DNA from: Trema orientale
Taxonomy: Eukaryota; Streptophyta; Magnoliopsida; Rosales; Cannabaceae
Reading direction: 5' to 3'
Assembly (NCBI GenBank): GCA_002914845.1
Contig: JXTC01000388.1
Span: 158,981-222,980, forward strand
DNA length: 64,000 nucleotides
A model generated the notes under the pieces. It did not search any database. It was not told the DNA's origin and saw nothing but the letters and a program-made list of their open reading frames with translations. A program made the translations under genes and the position numbers. This document shows, one piece after another, positions 21,521 through 34,780 of the stretch (the stretch's first letter is position 1; every line of letters starts with the position of its first letter).

Positions 21521-23254
21521 CACAGTCTAAGCCCACATAATACAAACTACCAGGAAAAAATCACACCAGAGAGACATAGACGTAGAGTGGGAAATATGGG
21601 TTTTTTTTTCTTCCTTTTTTCTATATATCAATATTGATGATATGCCTTTAAATTGTTCAAATTTGGCTATGAAAGTCCCACATAGGTTGGGCCTTGGGGT
21701 TGTTCGAGAAAGAATTACAGGAACAACTTGGCAATGGCACCTAGCCATGTGATAACTTTCTTCATCTCTTTTCTTTTTACAAGAAAAGTCCAACTGGGTG
21801 TTTGTTCAAGTTGAATCAAAGCTCTTCCTTTTTTATTAATGAAGGAGAAGGAGAACCAGACACAAGTATGTCTCAAGTTTTCGTTAGAATCAGAGCCATT
21901 TTCATAGTCACAGAACCAAAAATTAGATGTTGCTGTTAGAGATATTCGAATGGCTTGGTCTCGAAAGAGGTAGAGTACCTCTTGATTTAGAGAGAGTGTG
22001 AGAGGAAATGGGGAGAGAGAGGAAGAAGAATAAATCGTGTATTAGGCAGGCAACTTATTATAAGTTATCTAAACCATTCATTTTAAATTGAACAGCTGAG
22101 ATTATGTGGCCTCACTTATTGCTATATTTTGGTAGCCTTACTATAGATGCACCCTCGGATAGTTTGAGTACAGATACAATTCTCGAAATAAATATTTCAC
22201 TCAGAATTAATTAAGAGAAACATTACATTGTGCAATGAAAGAAGAGAACTAAAATGCATATAAATAAAATTTCCCTGCTTATTTTGTAAATGACACATTA
22301 ATTGGTATATAAAAGAAGGTCCGAATTGTATACACAATAATAGCAAAAATAAATAAAGAAACAAACAATTAAAAGTTTTTGGCAAGAAACGTTTCACCAA
22401 AAAAAAAAAAAAAAAAAAAAACTCTTTGGTGTCAACCACAATAAAAAATTTTTGTTAACTAAAATTTTTTTGATTAAAACAAAGTATTTCATCATAATTT
22501 GTACTATTTTTAATCATGATTTCTGACGTATAATAATGAAATTAGTTGTAACAAAAAATATATTTAGTTACAACAAATTGTATTTTGTGACTAAAATTTT
22601 TAGTCACATGCTTTTTACTCACAACATAATAATAATGACATTCTTTTATTTTTTTTACTTTCTGTTATAAATTTTGTTACGACTAAAAATAAAGCTTTTT
22701 ATTTTTATTTTTATTTTTTATAATTACGACTTGAGCTGCCCGTTACAGTTTCGTGAACTGAAGCAAGCATTATGTGGTTCATTTCTCCTCCATATATATA
22801 CTATCGTACATTTTTATTATATTCCATACTAACAACATTTATTCAATATCACGGAGGAAATATAATTTGGGCACGGATCATAAGTAGTATATATTGAAGG
22901 AATATAAATACACAATTAATCTAGCCGATCTTACCCATTTACTTTCAGTATCATGTATGATCATCTTTAAGTTTTTTTTTTTTCTCCTTTTTTTTGTTCC
23001 AAAAAATAATAATAACTATAAAAATGATTAATCATAAAGAAGAAAAGACTTTGCCCTTTTGAGATAATTTTGATGACGCAGAAAACTTAAAAATCGACTT
23101 CCCTAATAATAAATATAAATTCTGATTAAAAAAATATAATATCTAATATTCATTATTGAGAATAACATGAAAGGTATAATTTGCTTTTAATCATTATTAA
23201 TCGATGGGACAGATAATCAACTATTTATATTTGTAATAATATCAATAATAATAA

Positions 23255-23758
23255 GGGTTTTTGGCATGTTTGGCTCTTATGTTTGCAAAACAGTCTTTAA
23301 GTTATTTTTTTTGCAATTAGATCCTTATGTTTCAAAAGTATTGGCAATTAAGTCCTTTCTGTTTATTGATGTTAAAGCTTTTATGAAATTAAAAATGTTT
23401 AAGTGAAAAAAGTTAGTCTTTCACTAACTCAAATTAGTTTGGAAGAGAAATAGAAAAAAAATTTAAAATTTTCAATTGTTAAATTTTTTTATAGATTATT
23501 TAATTTAATTGAAATTAATTTTTAGTTATTTTTCGTCCATTTCCAATTAGTGTTGGTAAAATATTAACTTTGACCCTCAAAAACCTTGCATGTGACCTAG
23601 AAATGCTTACTTTTATCCAATATTTTAACGATCATCTAACAAAAGGAATTTAATTATCAAAGTTTTTAAAACTTAAAGGCTTAATTGTCCAAAAAAAAAA
23701 AAATTTAGGGGCCACTTTACCAATTGTGAATATCATAAGGCCAAACATGCCAAAAATC
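23255..23758. mobile_element. 504-bp TIR element related to the one at 13996
   Basis: The ends are 'gggtttttggcatgtttgg' and the inverse of 'gatttttggcatgtttggc'. Subterminal inverted similarity continues through 'caattagatccttatgttt' on the left and its counterpart on the right. Both the terminal word 'tttttggcatg' and the architecture match the 13996-14545 element. The flanks ('taataataa' against 'ttaataatt') give only an approximate target duplication, so exact ends are uncertain by a base or two. Non-coding. Confidence 0.65.
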
Positions 23759-23783
23759 TTAATAATTGTATTATTATAGAAGA

Positions 23784-23836
<53 letters not shown>
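23784..23836. repeat. (AAT)n microsatellite
   Basis: About 17 uninterrupted 'aat' units follow the TIR element. It is a simple-sequence repeat, likely polymorphic in length. Confidence 0.95.
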
Positions 23837-23838
<2 letters not shown>

Positions 23839-25985
23839 TAGTGCTATTATTATTATTTTTTATTGCTAAGGTTTTGCAAAGAAATCAAGCTCATCAAGTC
23901 AATCATGGATAATTTATAGCCTCGAACTACCAAAGTCATAAGAGGCTATTATATATTAGAGATCCAATTTTGTTGGTCAGCATCATAATTAAGAAGAGTT
24001 CAACTAAATAAACCTGTAAACATTTATGAGACGCGTGGAATTTATGATCGAAAAAAGCCACATTTAATGCAGAAGTTGAAAGGTCCAAAGCAAGGTTAAA
24101 TAACATTAAATGTCTCACGGGACCATGCATTATTAGGTTTCCCACATAATTTTGGCTTGTTGAACATGACAAATTTCTATTAATATAAAGAAAAGACATG
24201 TATATACATGCACGAGAGTGAGGTAATTAAGTCAAAGGCCTCCACTCACTAGCCGCCAGATATATTGTACTATTGTATTCTTCAAAATTGGCTCACAAAA
24301 AGTGCAAATTATTCAATTAGTATATTTATATCACGATCATGTAGTCCACAAATTTCCTAAATCAATAATTAATGTGTGATATATACTCTTTTTTAAATTT
24401 ACTTGATGGCCCCATGAGAATAGATATTTCTTGGTCAATTTGCTCGTATGGGAAGTGTACAAAAGTGTGTATATATATATATATTTATGTATTATGTACA
24501 TAGATATAGTACGTTAGAGTTTCATTTTGAGTTTCAATTTGTACTCTATCAATTTCCCCAACTATATACTTAAAATTATTTATTTATAATCCACAAGGTC
24601 TTATTTGTGGAACTCAATCTAATTATTATCTTTTGATTTGCACATTTATGATGACTTTCCTGTATACATTTGGCTTTCAGTCATTGTTATGCACCTATTC
24701 TTGGCTATACTTTTATTAGTTGGTTGCGGAAATAAAAAAACATATTGGTTTCTAGTACTCTTAGTATTCCTTAATTTTTTTTAGATGTACATGTACTTGT
24801 ATCCAAATTAATATACATGAATCATTAAATTCAAATAAAAAAGAGATAAAAGATTGGGCCACTCAAAACATTAATAAAAGAGAAAATTAAGTAGATGACC
24901 AATTTTTTAAATTAGTTTAAGTAGATGTCTACGTTTTAAAAGTTATAACTAAATGTCTATTTTTTTAAAAATTTTAGTTGTAGAATATTATTTTTCCATT
25001 TTTATTATTAAGTGAGTTGAACATTTAATTTATAAATTTTTGAGCTTGGCCATATACTAAATTTTGGGCCCAAAAATGGTCAAATAGTTAGTCAGCCTAA
25101 AAATAAATAAATAAATAAAGTTACTTAATTAACACTTTGATATGAACTAATATCTAAATCTATTGTTTTTGTTCATAACATCATCAATATATAAGTACTC
25201 TTATAATGTTGATAAGCATTCTGATCAACATGATCTCGACAAACGCTTAATTAAAACGCCCCTGTGAAGGGAAAAAAAAGTTTAGGCTGTCAAGTCTTGA
25301 ATGATCATGCCATTAATTTGTTCTTTTTTAGATAAATAATTTATTTTTCTTATCTAATTGTATTGCTAATTGGTTTGAACTAGTCAGATAACCAGTTATT
25401 GGTTTGAACTAGTCAGGGAACCAGTTATTGGGTGCCCGGTTTAAACTCTTGCTCTAATAAAATAATTGAATATATGGTAAATTGGAGCAGATTAACACGG
25501 TATTCTAGCTAGTGTTTGATCAATTAAAATTTAATTAAAAAAAAAGAGAGTTAAAGAGGTTGAGAAATAATCAAAATACATTACAACTTAGTATACAATA
25601 TTAATCAATAACTCTGCAGGTACTTCTATATATATGCCTCCAACCACCAGTACTATTGCTTGTTATTCTTAACTAAGATCAAAGGAGTTAATAATGCTTT
25701 ACTATGATCAAATAGCTAAGTAAACTTCTAACATTCAGGAAGAAAATATCATAACATATAATATTGGATCCTGCAATATTATCATGATGTTCTCCAATGC
25801 TAACATATATTTTCATATTATTGACACTTTTCTAATGCTACTGTTGAAAATTAGCTAGTGTTATAGTTAGTAGCCTATATTCATCGAAGTTTTTTGGGTA
25901 AATAATCAGGATTCATGAAAGGTTCAAGATTTGATCCAGACGCAAATAAAAACTCAATCAGATTGAATCAAGCATATGTATATAT

Positions 25986-26208
25986 GGTTGCCAATCCAAT
26001 AAGTATTTTTTTTTTTTACCTGTGTGTGGGTATATTTTTAGACATTGAATCATCATCTAATTGTAATCCAATGATTATAATGAGATGTATGTAAAGACGT
26101 GCATCATTAATGCTATTTCTCTTTTTTATTTTTTATTGTAAAAAAATATACATGATAAATTTTCATTAGCCAAAATAATACCTATATATTTATAGGTTTA
26201 AAAAAAAA
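25986..26208. mobile_element. (TA)n-family MITE, 3'-eroded copy
   Basis: It starts 'ggttgccaatccaataag', preceded by 'tatatat'. It keeps 'gacattgaatcatcatc', 'gacgtgcatcattaatgcta' and 'attagccaaaataatacc', but the right terminus has decayed into A-rich and TA-rich sequence. The end coordinate is approximate. It is the most degraded member of the family in the window. Confidence 0.75.
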
Positions 26209-29200
26209 AATATATATATATATATTCTGAATCTTCATCATCAACTAATTTTTAAGCCATTTTCAATGCTTGGTTTTGTCTCTATCCAATATCCCATCAG
26301 TCTTTGATTGGTTCAACTAAATAAGCCTCTCACATTAATGACAATCGGAATTTGATTCGATGATTTCTAAGCAGCTTATATGTTTCACACCATGATTGCA
26401 AACTTATCCAAGCAGCAATAAATGATAAATGGGACCATTAGCTTTCTCTGCAAAGTCCCCGTATATATACATCCAAACTTTTGCACGTGTGGATCCGTAT
26501 ATATTTTTGCGTGAGAAAGAGTAACTTTTTTTTTCCCTGACTTATAATTAAAAGGTATGTCAACTGTCCTATGTTTTGGAATTGGCAGTAAATGACTAGT
26601 GTTATAACTCCCTTTGTGATATAATATTGGGGGAAAAAAATCCCACTAGAAGTACTAATAATTAATAATGTTAATGAAGGTACAAAGGAAACATGTAGAG
26701 TTTATTTTCGATAAAAAAAAATTAAACTACATTTATGTCGTTGTGAATTGATTTAGTACACATATATTATAGTTTTCGTGAGCCCAAAATTATATTTTTA
26801 CTTTCACGTCCTTTATTATACAAATTCAATGGTAGGTCTTTAGTATCAGTTGGAAAGTTTTGTTCTTTCTTCAATCTTTATAATTTCCTATATTAGTCTC
26901 TTCTGCATCCAATTAATTGGTTCTTGATCATCTATTGTTTCACTGTCCATATTAAAGTTTTTTTGACACTCACTTATATATATATATATATTAATGAAAT
27001 TCTTCATGAGATTATATTGAAAGCCAATTAAACGGCACTATTATATACAATTAATAAATAAAGAGTGAAAAAGAGCACCCTATCCAAGAAAAAAATAATT
27101 ACATCAATTCTCCATGATTATCATGTGTAGAGTAAGACCATTAAGATGTGTAAGTAAGTTCAGAGAAAAACATACCAATAAATTCTACTACCTCTAGAGA
27201 CAACAAGCTCTAAGACCAGTCTTTAGAGCCATCAGTTCACTCCTTGAATGTGCCTATCAATAAATGCCGTAATAGATCCTTGAAGAAGTCTATCAGTAAA
27301 TGTGTAGATCCTTGAAAGCGTCCACTAGTAGATGCTACATAGTAAAATTTTTTCATTTTTGACTCTCAAAAGCTTCAGATTTAAAAGAATACTAACAAAA
27401 TACCAAAAAAAATAAAAACATAAAAAACAATAAAACCTACCTAGATCTAAAATGAGATGAGACAAAATATCTATCCATAGATCTAGATCTATAGTAAATC
27501 TATGGTATAAACATTCACATATGCAAAAAGACTCATTACAAAAAAAAAAAAAAAGTGAAGGAAGTAAAAAAAAAAAAAAACCCATACGTGAAAGAGGAAA
27601 GATCCCCTCTTTGGTATAGGAGTATCTACTAAGAGAGAAAAAGAGGAAGCGGAGCTGTACAGGCTATCAGAGAGAGACAGAGAGCGCTCATTTTGCACTC
27701 ACTTATAATTAAACTATATATATGTACAATAGATTAAGAGCACCATTAATTAATCTTGGTATCTAGACGGTGTAGCTGGTTTCTAAAAATTTTCAGTATA
27801 TATAGTCTCTAATTAAAGAAACATAGTGGTTCTTGGATATGTATCCTAACTAACTGAGCTGCTTTTCATGTTAGTCAATAAGGTTTACATCTTAAAGTGA
27901 ACACGAGTTTAATAATTAAAGTTCTCTGTTTTTTTCTTTTAATACAATTGCAATAGTAGAAAATTCTAGCTCCCAAAAGGTGAATATAAGAAAAAGCTGA
28001 GAGGGATCGAGGATTACGTGTTATTTTCCTTTATTTGAATACCAACAATTTAGCTGTTATTAATGGGAGATGGATTTGACTAGCAAGGAAACTAATACGT
28101 CAAGGACCACAACAAGAGAAAACATCAAAGATATAACGAAATTAACAACAATTAGAAACGACGTACGACAACAATTATTAAACTTGACAAAAACTTAAGT
28201 CATGCATATATAAACCTTGTTGCTTCATGTGACAGCACATTGAATATGCTTTGAAACGATCCAATAAAACCGTAAGACTGGATTTTATTTCAGAGATTGT
28301 AGTGTCAGTAATTATGACAATAGTAGTATCTTGATAATGAAGATACATGACATCTATATTATATTAGGACGTATCAAATATATAAGGATATATAAGGATC
28401 CAAAACATGTATACTAAACCATATGAAACAAGAAATATTAATGTTGTCGAGTAAGCCCAAACGCTAAATCGTATGAACTACTTTCACTTAACTTTATCGA
28501 CATAAACTTGACAATATATATATCTCCATTTTGTTCCTTAAGTGCTTGAAAATCAAATGCAGAAAAAGTCTTACAAATACATGGTTAAATTTATCTCTAG
28601 ATCATCTAATTAATAAGACCTAAAAATACACATGTAATAATATTTATCAAAACGTGATCATGATATGTAAAATCACTGAAACTGAGTACAGTAATGCTTA
28701 AGCTACATATTATATAAACTTCCCACCAACTATATTTTATCATTAATAAATGACAAAAAAACTTATTATATATTGTTGTGCAAAATATAAAGCTAGTAGA
28801 TGACATTAGAATCAACTAGTTCCCCGTCTGAGTGCAGGTACTTTTTTTGTTTTGGTTTTTTTTTTTTTTTGTTTTTTCATAAGGTGGGAGATTTGGACTT
28901 GGTTTTCAACATGAAGATTAATGTGGCGATTAACAACTAGGCTAAGCCTATTACACAGTCAACTTTATTGTTAGAGTGAAGTTAGAGTACTTTATGCACT
29001 TTCTCACTTGTCGTGAGCAATTCTTGGTCAGTGACTAGGACCAAAAAGGCCCCCCCAAAAAAAAAAAAAGAGAAAAAGAAAAAGAAAAAGATATTACGTT
29101 GTTGGGCTTTACCAATGGGCTAGATAGGGAAAAGTTCATAAATACCCATTTTTAAAATCATATTTTCATACATACCCCTTTTTATATCCCTTTTCGAGAA

Positions 29201-30359
29201 ATGTAGACCATTAGTATTTTACACATAAAGTGTATGCTATGGTATATATTTTATTACATTAAATTTATACCGTAATATATATTTTATGAATAAAAATTAC
29301 ATTAAAAATTGGTACACAATTCAAAATGCATATCATAAGTCAAATTTATAATGAAAAATGTAAACCATAGTAAATATTCACATTGTAAATGTATACTATT
29401 CATATATTACACATGAAATGTATAGCTTATAGGTAAAAATTTACATTATAAATATATACCACTCATATTTTGCACATAAAGTGTATACTACAAATGGTAC
29501 TTTTAAAAGAAAAATTAAAAACGGGTATTCATAAAAATAATGCACAAAAGTGGATACTTGGTGTAAATTTCTCCTCTGGATATAGCAGAATAGGTGGGTT
29601 TTTTTACCACTTTTTGACGAGATTATATTAAATATAGCAACTGTTTTTTTGTGTTCCAATAAATACTATTTTGGGCATATCGAAGTCGAACTACGAAAGT
29701 AAGCTCCTGAGCACATTTGATAAACTTGTAATTTTTTACTTTTTGAATTTTAAGAAGCAAAGAATGGTAAGTTTATAATCAAACATATCAAGGTACCAAA
29801 AATCACTAATTTCAACAGAAAATGGTACTGGGAGTAATTTTCTTGAAGAAATAATATCATTTTTTAACATTGTATTTTGACACTTTGTTCAAATTATACT
29901 TTGTATTTTGATTATTATCAACATTGACTTTTAGATTTGAAATTTGTTACAAATTTATATCCTGACACAAATTTAAAACAGTTAATTTACTAAGATATCG
30001 TTTAAAAAATTGAAAATAAACCATATAAAAACTAATTCGAGTGTTAAAATACAAGTTATACCATAGTTCATTGACTGGAAGTTCACTAAAATTGGAAGTT
30101 CCTTGATTTATTTGAAAAAGGTCTTAAAAGTTTTAGATTTAGAAGATGGTCCATTTAATAAAAATATTTGGAATTCCATCAAGTAAACCTATACCATAGT
30201 TCGTAGTCACTGTTAAATATATATTAAATTATAATTAGAAAATTGAATTCAAGTAGTTGTCCATGCATCATCATCCACGACAAATATCGAATATCATAAC
30301 GACATATATAGTCTACATATATAATTTAAAGTAGTATTCTTGGTTAATGCTATTCAGTC
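26209..30359. other. Intergenic DNA, no gene seen
   Basis: AT-rich, with no gene supported. Bases 27060-27330 and 27590-27690 are less AT-rich and may be transposon remains, but no motif identifies them. From about 29150 to 29500 a loose 'acataaagtgtata'/'tgtatac' word recurs every 30-80 bp. Open frames of 60-90 residues here are low in complexity and have no recognisable domain. Confidence 0.45.
29150..29500. repeat. Degenerate repeats of a 'cacataaagtgtata' word
   Basis: The words 'acacataaagtgtatg', 'acacatgaaatgtatag' and 'gcacataaagtgtatac', together with weaker variants, recur across about 350 bp, separated by 'tttacattataaat'-like sequence. A related 'acacataaagtgtgtaa' occurs near 9059. 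The word is nearly palindromic. I cannot assign it to a known family. Confidence 0.45.
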
Positions 30360-32195
30360 TACTTAATCCAAAATAACAACAAAACCACCAAGCCTGGATC
30401 CAAAGTTCCAGCATTACCAAGTCAGTGAATTACTCTCGAAAGATAGTCTCTAATCCTCATAGTCACCAAGATCACACTGAACACCACATGAGAGAGGAAA
30501 GTAGGGTGTGAGTATACAAAGTTCAGTAGGAAACTCAAGCCTGCATAGCTAGTTATATCGAAAATAATCATCAAAACATGTGCAAAGGTAAAATAATAAA
30601 CAATGAAGATGACATGCACATAACATATACTGATTCAAATACCCTGAACTTACCTTATCTTATCACATCTAAGAATAATCTACACTAGTGGGGACTGACA
30701 CCTTGAACTTAAATCTTGAGTTTAGACCTACACATGGCCATATACCTTGGATCTCTACGTGGATCTACAGACTTTGTATCGACGATTTAGGGTGTGCACC
30801 CTACCAACTAAAGAGTCTTATGTAGATTTATGGACTCCGCATCAAAGATGGGGTCCAACAACTAACTAAGTATCTTGTGACGCCTAAACACCTCAATACC
30901 CACCCCAGAAACCCATGCAAATAGTGTAACCATACTAGATCAAAACCTAGAATGTGGTCTAAATCTTCAAAACATCATTTCTGCTCTCAGAAATCTGGCA
31001 GCATAACAGTTATAATTTGGACAATTCCAATCCCAAAATTTAAACCTGCATAAGCAATATCTACAAGCATACCACATCAGTTTATATTCAATTCATATTT
31101 ACCTGATAGTTCATAAAATAATTCAAACCATAAAATTCATATTTTCTAGAATTTGACAATATAATTGAATTTTACACAAATTTGTATTAAAACTAGGTAA
31201 TTGAATCCTTATCTCACTAAAGTAGCGATACCCCCCTATTGAAAACTTGTGATGCTGTCGAACGATTGTCTAGAGGGTGGGAAGCTGAATCTAAGCCCTC
31301 GTTCGCTCTCTTTGGAAAACCAACTTCTCAACGAAGCCTCAATACATGAAACGGGTCTCACCACTGAATTCTTGGCACCTAAATGAGCTGGGTTAGATAT
31401 ATAATTCATCCAATTTAGGGTCGGGCTGAAACCCGATCCCTTTCACACAAAACTCGACAAAACTCGAGCAGTCTGATCTCATTTTTCGAGTCCATCATCG
31501 AAGATAGTTAATATATATATCAATCTTTACTATTTCATGAGTACATTCCAAAAATAACATTAAAAATACAATCCAGAGGTCCCATTAAAAAGTTAACTCT
31601 TGAAACTCAAAGCTCAAACTACTTAATAATGGCAACTTTTGATTCGGACAAAATGGGATCATGAAACACATACCTTGATGATCCTTGCAATGAGACGAAT
31701 CTATTAAGCCCAGTTTGAGATGCAGTGGCGGCTAGAAAACTCATCGGCAGTTGAAAATGTCCGCGGCGTTCTTTTGCTTGGTGTCACGCAAATCCGACGG
31801 CCGTGAAATCGCAGTTAGAGCCTCCTGAGATGACGGCGATTTGATGTTGGGTGATGGCACTGGCTGATGACTGCGAGATGGAGGCAAACAGCGAAGTTGC
31901 CGTGGTTTGGCATTTTTCTGTCGAGAAAGGGGAGAGAGAGAGAGGTTTGAGGGAAGAGAGCGACAGAGGTAGAGGGGAATGGGGGCCAGCCACGTGGTGT
32001 ATACTTATGGTCACTGTACAATGTTTAAAAATTTTATTTTGACCCTCAAAATTTTGAAACTCTTTCAATTTAGTCCTTCCAGAAATTTTACTTTGTCCTC
32101 GCTTCTTAAAACTTTTGCAATTTAATCACTCCTTTATTTCATTCCGAAAATACAGAAAATGACCACTTTTCTTCTTTAAAATTCGGGTTTTCACA
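30360..32195 (-). mobile_element. LTR-like fossil, possibly a solitary LTR of a Ty3/gypsy element
   Basis: Read on the minus strand, the block begins TG at 32195 with 'tgtgaaaacccgaatttt'. It continues through 'ggactaaattgaaagag' and a GC-rich stretch, and later contains 'aggcgtcacaagatacttag'. This order resembles long LTRs of plant Ty3/gypsy elements, but that is pattern memory and not a search result. No gag, protease, reverse transcriptase or integrase motif is present beside it, so it would be a lone terminal repeat. The other end is not defined and no target duplication was confirmed. It is an old, broken copy. Confidence 0.35.
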
Positions 32196-32200
32196 AGAAA

Positions 32201-34780
32201 TATATAAAGTAAAAATAAAATTTCTTAAAGTTATGCAAAAAGAAGTTGCATGTACTAAGCCTAAATCGTGATGAATTTAGAACTCTCAATATATATATAT
32301 AGTAACGTAAAAATAATAATAATGTGCTTTTGTCTAATGATACAATTTTTGGACTGGATCTGAATGCAAGTGAAAATGGTCATGCTGACGAGGATAAACG
32401 ATACTTAACCATAATACTTTGAAACACGAATGATAATAAATTTTTAGGCTATATTTGGTAGGAAGGAAAAGGAAGAGAATAGAAAAGGTATGAGGAAAAA
32501 GTGGAGAGAAATTGAAAAAATTGGGTTGTTTGGAAGGAGAGAAAATGAGTAAGAAGAAAAAAGGGGAAGGAAAAAGTTGTGTGGTATATGAGTAAGTTAA
32601 ATTACTAAAATATCTTCGAATACTTAACTACTTTGAATAATAATTATAAAGGGGTAAAATAGTCATTTTAAATTAAGTGTCTTATAGCAAAATGATAGAA
32701 TTTTGGGCCCAATTTAAGTAAATGTCTATTTTTCAAATATTATAGCAAAATATCCAGTATATATGTTTATATATCAAGTTTAAAATATTATATACCAAGC
32801 ATAAAAATTTATATACTCAGTTTATTAACGGAAGTTGGTAGATATACGTATCTATCGTCCAAGTGTAAAAATATATATACTCGGACTTTTAGCTAGAAAA
32901 TTTAAAAGATGGACATCTACTTAATCAAATTTAAAATATTGGTTATCTATCTAAATTTCTCTTAAATTAAACTAATTTTTTTCCTCCCTACATACCAAAC
33001 AACTATGAGGAAAAATAATTTCCTTTCATACACATTTTCTTTCATCTCTACCAAACATAGCCTTATAAAGTAATCTTTATTTATATTTTGATTTTTTTTA
33101 TTGTTGTCCACATGCATATAATTTCATGCTATATTTGAATACAAAATATACTATTGTATGAAATTGCTAGCTCAGATAATTGAATATTAAAATATGAAAA
33201 AAAAACTAGCACTATACTCTCTTTTCTCATATCTTGTCTTACCGCTACATAATAATTACCATGCTTATTATTATTATCTTTTTCTAATAATTATATGGAG
33301 GAAATTTCGTAATTTTTCTAGTGTCTCTTTCTTTTCTTTTGTTCGTACTCTTCTGAAATATCTACGGAGACTCATTTGGTGAAGATTTGTAGATGAATTT
33401 GGAGCATATATTCCTATGGACAGCAAGCTGTATAATGTTACGTCCAGCAAACATTTTGATCACGACTCTTCCATGCATGGATTTAATTGTTGCCAACGGT
33501 ATTTTCCAATTATTTTCAATTGGTACATGTTCAGCAATTTCAAATTGATCTTTTATTGTTATCATTTATTTCTTTTTGTTACGCTTATTTAAGTGCAAAT
33601 GTACAATAATCTAAAACTCGATGAAAAAATCAAGTGACAAATTTCTTAAGCTTGTTGTGTATTCTTTCCTTTTCTAAAATCATTTTAGGGTAAATGGGAA
33701 CATGAATCAACACATAACACGGATCCGAATTTCTTAAATATGAATTGTTTTCGCACAAAAATCAAACTTTCTTGGGATCTTTAAATAACGCATAAGAGAA
33801 TTTCCAACCAAAAATACAATCATAGGTGAAGGGTTCAAGTTACTGGATTGGGCTGTAATTTGGAAACTAGTTTCAAGGAATATTAAGTCTATTTTAGTAT
33901 GTTTGGTACTAAGGGAATTTTATATTGAAAAAAATTGTAAGGAGAAAATCGAGAGAAAATGATTTTAGTAACTTGGAAACTATTTTCAAGGAATATTAAG
34001 TCTATGTGTTAGTATGTTTGGAACGAAGGGAATTTAATATTGAAAAAAAAAAGATGTAAGGAGAAAGTCGAGAAAAAATGATGGGAAAACTATTTATAAA
34101 ATCCAATGAAATTTCGTTTTCAGTGCTTTTTTTCCCGCAATTAATCTCTGTATTATACATTCTCCAAAATTACTGTAAATATCAATCACACTTTCTCCAT
34201 AAATGTTTTCCTTCCATTTCCTGGAAAAATCCAAATAAGAGATCAATGGGATTTGTAAGAAGAACAAAAATCTTGAGATCTTTAATTTCTAAAATTAATT
34301 TCTTAACCCTCGCGTTCATATATCTCAAATTAAAATAGAAGAGATTAAACCAGTGTTGCTTTCATCGTATGATATTCCAAGAGAGCAATCCCATTGCATA
34401 AAATTCCTTTGATGAATATAAAAAGTGCAATAACAAACAAAACTAGAGTACTAAATAACAATGCCGAAAACGCTATAGCGTTTTAATAAATGGATCAACT
34501 TCTTCATACTTTTTTTTTTATGGGCATCATGCAGCTTTTTCCTCCTTTCTCTTGATGTTGAATAATACAAAACTTGAATTTTGTCCTAATTAGGTGGGAC
34601 TTTGCTTGCCACTAGTCCTGTAGAAAAAAATAAAAATAAAGACTTTACTAAATAACAAAAATATGGTCAAGAATGAAAACCGAACAAGACTTGTGAACTG
34701 AATAGTATATTTGAAAAATAGAATCAAGAAAGCATAAGGTTTGTAATTGTACCTTAATATTTCTTGTCATCTCTTGTGGC
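32201..34780. other. Intergenic DNA, no gene seen
   Basis: It contains the Tourist-like element at 32447-33062. A direct near-repeat of about 110 bp ('ggaatattaagtctat..tagtatgtttgg..gaagggaatttaatattg') starts at about 33877 and again at about 33985. Other open frames lack recognisable content. The last 400 bases are the 3' flank of the minus-strand F-box gene. Confidence 0.45.
32447..33062. mobile_element. Tourist-like (PIF/Harbinger) MITE, 616 bp
   Basis: The termini are 'ggctatatttggtagga' and the inverse of 'ggctatgtttggtagag', flanked by the 3-bp duplication TTA (32444-32446 and 33063-33065). Inverted similarity extends inward through 'gaaggaaaagg..aagag' and its complement. A 'GGCTATGTTTGGTA'-type terminus with TTA duplication is characteristic of PIF/Harbinger Tourist elements. 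The central 300 bp may contain a further insertion. No transposase is visible. Confidence 0.72.

Larger units (their letters stand above)
21521..25985. other. Intergenic DNA, no gene seen
   Basis: Around 22440-22730 the words 'gttacaacaaa', 'gtgactaaaatttttagtcac' and 'gttacgactaaaaat' form inverted pairs, a probable foldback relic. The TIR element at 23255-23758, an (AAT)n tract at 23784-23836 and a 29-bp tandem duplication at 25369-25426 (around 'ggtttgaactagtcag') also lie here. Bases 24890-25110 repeat 'aagtagatg' and 'taaatgtctat' motifs, similar to 32.70-32.95 kb, so both may come from one transposon family. No gene is supported. Confidence 0.45.

Noticed and set aside
31784-32068. Overlapping 62-94-residue open frames on both strands near 31.8-32.0 kb
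   Set aside because: They coincide with a local GC-rich block in what looks like an LTR relic, are open in several frames at once, and show no protein motif.
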